34,121 nucleotides of DNA from NCBI GenBank assembly GCA_036376135.1, contig DASVAW010000083.1, positions 1 to 34,121 on the forward strand, given 5' to 3'. Positions 32,867-34,121 of this stretch are shown piece after piece. Both the position numbers and the translations under genes were made by a program. Numbering within the stretch: the first letter of the stretch is position 1; the number at the start of each line of letters is the position of its first letter. This DNA is from Candidatus Polarisedimenticolaceae bacterium (GTDB taxonomy: Bacteria; Acidobacteriota; Polarisedimenticolia; Polarisedimenticolales; DASRJG01). Below the pieces are notes generated by a model. That model did no database searches, had not been told where the DNA came from, and worked only from the letters and a program-made list of their open reading frames with translations.

Positions 32867-32872
32867 AGGATA
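32867..32872 (-). promoter_or_regulatory. -10 element (TATCCT) for leaderless GNAT gene
   Basis: TATCCT on the minus strand ends 7 nt before the GTG at 32859, the same hexamer and gap as at the sirtuin gene. Confidence 0.55.
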
Positions 32873-32885
32873 ACGGGGGATCCGC

Positions 32886-32891
32886 TACAAC
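32886..32891 (+). promoter_or_regulatory. -10-like element (TACAAC) for the selenoprotein redoxin
   Basis: TACAAC ends 9 nt before the ATG at 32901, with no Shine-Dalgarno. It faces the GNAT promoter across 13 bp in a 41-bp divergent gap. Confidence 0.35.
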
Positions 32892-32900
32892 GTGGTCGCC

Positions 32901-33335
32901 ATGCCCGTTCCGACCCTCGGCTCCCACGCCCCCGACCGGCCCGAGCGGCGGTCGCGCCGCACGATCGTGGAGTTCCTCCGCGGCACCTGGTGACCGAACT
33001 GCGCCGGGCGCATCGCGCAGTTGCGCGACCGGTTCCCCGAGATCCGCGCGGCCGAGACCGACCTCGTGCTCGTCGCCTGCCAGGCCTCGACCGCCGTCGA
33101 GGCCTTCGCCGAGCGCGAGAAGCTCCCGTTCCCCATCGTCGCGGACGAGGACCGCTCGATCGCAAGGCTCTGGGGGGTCTACGTCGCCCTGAACTACGAA
33201 TCGATCCACATCGCCCGTCCGGCGACCTTCGGGGTCGACGCGCGCGGCGTCGTGCGGTACGCGCGCGTCTCCCGCAGCCAGTTCTCGCGGGCCCGGTTGG
33301 AGGAGGTCCTGGCGGCGTTTACAATCCGTCCGTGA
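32901..33335 (+). CDS. Redoxin (AhpC/TSA-like) selenoprotein with in-frame UGA (UxxC active site)
   Basis: A 144-residue thioredoxin-fold protein read through a TGA at 32991-32993 (residue 31). Before it the frame gives EFLRGTW (24-30), and after it PNCAGRIAQLRDRF (32-45). The site is thus TW-U-PNC, where redoxins have TWCPNC, so the nucleophilic Cys is replaced by selenocysteine and Cys34 is retained. The rest is intact: PFPIVADEDRSIARLWGVY, then ARPATFGVD, then the stop at 33333. A perfect 8-bp stem follows the TGA by 3 nt. The ATG at 32901 has a -10-like element 9 nt upstream, and the stop overlaps the next start. Without Sec the gene would be cut to 30 residues, or to a 104-residue piece lacking the active site. 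The likely role is peroxide or disulfide reduction in the cytoplasm. Confidence 0.87.
32997..33022 (+). promoter_or_regulatory. Putative bacterial SECIS stem-loop after the UGA
   Basis: AACTGCGC (32997-33004) pairs perfectly with GCGCAGTT (33015-33022) around a 10-nt loop, CGGGCGCATC. A G is in the second loop position, as bacterial SECIS loops need a G in the first two. CCG at 32994-32996 can further pair with CGG at 33030-33032. The loop starts 11 nt after the UGA, closer than the 16 or more usually described, so it may use a rearranged fold. Confidence 0.6.
33297..33325 (+). promoter_or_regulatory. Promoter inside the redoxin gene for the RibD-C-like gene
   Basis: TTGGAG (33297-33302) and TACAAT (33320-33325) are 17 bp apart, a good sigma-70 layout. 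The -10 ends 6 nt before the GTG at 33332, so transcription would start at the start codon. The gene can be made without translating the selenoprotein. Confidence 0.6.
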
Positions 33336-34015
33336 GCCGCCCCTTCGTCTACGTGAACATGGCGATGACCGCGGACGGGAAGATCACCTCGTCCGCCCGC
33401 GAGTACCCGAAGTTCACGACGCCCCACGACCGCCGCACCATGGACCGGCTCCGCGCCGAGGCCGATGCGGTCCTCGTGGGAGCGGGAACCCTGCGCGCCG
33501 ACGACCCGCCGCTGCACGTCCGCGACCCGGAGATGCTGCGGCGCCGCGCCGCGCTCGGGAAACCCGCCGGCCTCCTCAACGTTCTCGTCACCGCCAGCGC
33601 CTCCGTCGATCCCGATTCGGGGTTTTTCACGCACCCCGCGTCCGCCGGGAGGATCGTCGCGACCGTCGACGACGCCCCGCCCGAGTTCCTCGCGCGGCTG
33701 GCGGAGCGTGCGGAGGTCTGGACGCTCGGGTCGGGATCGGTCGATCTCGCGGTGCTTTGCCGGCGCCTGCACGCGCGCGGGGTCGCGCGTCTTCTGGTCG
33801 AGGGGGGAGGCGAGCTCAACTGGGGATTCTTCCGCGAGGGTCTGGTGGACGAGATCTACCTCACGATCGCCCCCGCGCTCCTCGGGGGCCGCCAGGCACC
33901 GACCTGGCTGGAGGGAGACGGGTTCGCCATGGGGGAGCGGCGCGCCCTCGAGCTCCTGGAGGTCGATCGGGTCGGGCACGAGCTGTACACGCGCTGGCGG
34001 GTCGTCCCGCGATGA
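33332..34015 (+). CDS. RibD C-terminal-domain (HTP/dihydrofolate reductase-like) protein
   Basis: A 227-aa stand-alone reductase of the RibD_C family. Features are YVNMAMTADGKI (7-18), VLVGAGTLRADDPPL (about 48-62), and LLVEGGGELNWGFF (about 153-166) with the NADPH-binding glycines. In riboflavin synthesis such a domain reduces the deaminated pyrimidine intermediate; stand-alone copies have diverse substrates. The GTG overlaps the selenoprotein stop (GTGA), and a promoter lies just upstream. The stop overlaps the PolX start (ATGA). Confidence 0.9.
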   Translation: MSRPFVYVNMAMTADGKITSSAREYPKFTTPHDRRTMDRLRAEADAVLVGAGTLRADDPPLHVRDPEMLRRRAALGKPAGLLNVLVTASASVDPDSGFFTHPASAGRIVATVDDAPPEFLARLAERAEVWTLGSGSVDLAVLCRRLHARGVARLLVEGGGELNWGFFREGLVDEIYLTIAPALLGGRQAPTWLEGDGFAMGERRALELLEVDRVGHELYTRWRVVPR

Positions 34016-34121
34016 GCGACAAGGCCGCGGTCGCCGACGCCCTCGAGGAGATCGGCCTCCTCCTCGAGCTCCTCGGCGAGAACCCCTTCAAGACGCGGGC
34101 CTACGCCAACGCCGCGCGGGT
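34012..34121 (+). CDS. DNA polymerase X family protein, N-terminal fragment (runs off the window)
   Basis: Only the first 36 codons are present. They encode the start of a helix-hairpin-helix domain (LLELLGENPFKTRAYANAAR) typical of bacterial PolX proteins, which fill gaps in base-excision repair and often carry a C-terminal PHP nuclease. The ATG overlaps the RibD-C-like stop by 4 bp. The family call rests on this short segment only. Confidence 0.7.
   Translation, partial: MSDKAAVADALEEIGLLLELLGENPFKTRAYANAAR

Noticed and set aside
33021-33335. A separate 104-aa gene starting at ATG 33021
   Set aside because: It lacks the redoxin active site, has no ribosome site or -10, and continues in frame with the upstream half across the single TGA, so it is the 3' part of the selenoprotein gene.
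1-34121. tRNA, rRNA, CRISPR arrays, insertion sequences, attachment sites or replication origin
   Set aside because: I found no cloverleaf-like genes, no spaced direct repeats, no transposase motifs and no DnaA-box clusters by reading both strands.

Overview
The window is about 70% G+C, densely packed and chromosomal. Genes often overlap by 4 bases (ATGA, GTGA or TTGA), and there is no gene-free stretch longer than about 300 bp, no rRNA or tRNA, no CRISPR array and no insertion sequence that I can see. An outer-membrane porin, secreted proteins with Sec signals, peptidoglycan genes and c-type cytochrome motifs indicate a diderm bacterium. The protein style suits an Acidobacteriota-like or similar GC-rich lineage; this is an impression from family resemblance, not a demonstrated placement.

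Region 1 (1-9280) is a [NiFe]-hydrogenase locus. It holds the 3' part of a group-1 uptake hydrogenase large subunit, its maturation endopeptidase and a small membrane protein on the plus strand. Facing them on the minus strand is a complete maturation operon in the order hypA-hypB-hypF-hypC-hypD-hypE, followed by an extended SDR reductase-like gene. Region 2 (9469-12692) has an ECF sigma/anti-sigma pair with a TonB-like Pro/Lys spacer, then murB and mtgA for peptidoglycan synthesis. Region 3 (12733-18100) has a sirtuin coupled to an unknown gene, a DUF1573-cytochrome c fusion, a degenerate exonuclease/GIY-YIG nuclease and a CorC/HlyC-type membrane protein.

Region 4 (18119-24834) is a small regulon. 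A Fur-family regulator is followed by a porin, an FMN-binding secreted protein and a four-helix membrane protein with histidines placed as for two b hemes. The same 17-bp palindrome, TTGCGAA-N3-TTCGCAA, lies in front of both the regulator and the porin, so the regulator probably controls itself and this envelope redox/transport operon. A heterodimeric ABC exporter follows.

Region 5 (24744-34121) carries an NRDE-family protein, a phosphotransferase whose three catalytic positions are all changed, a lipid-kinase-like gene with an odd leader, small unknown genes, a class V aminotransferase, an HD-domain protein, an MFS transporter, an O-methyltransferase, a GNAT acetyltransferase, a redoxin, a RibD-C-type reductase and the start of a PolX-type DNA polymerase.

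The two strongest observations are these. First, the redoxin at 32901-33335 is interrupted by one in-frame TGA exactly where the CxxC active-site cysteine should be (TW-TGA-PNC), with a perfect 8-bp stem just downstream, so it is very probably a selenoprotein. Second, many transcription-unit-leading genes have a TAnnnT -10 element only 6-9 nt before the start codon and no Shine-Dalgarno sequence, which points to widespread leaderless transcripts.
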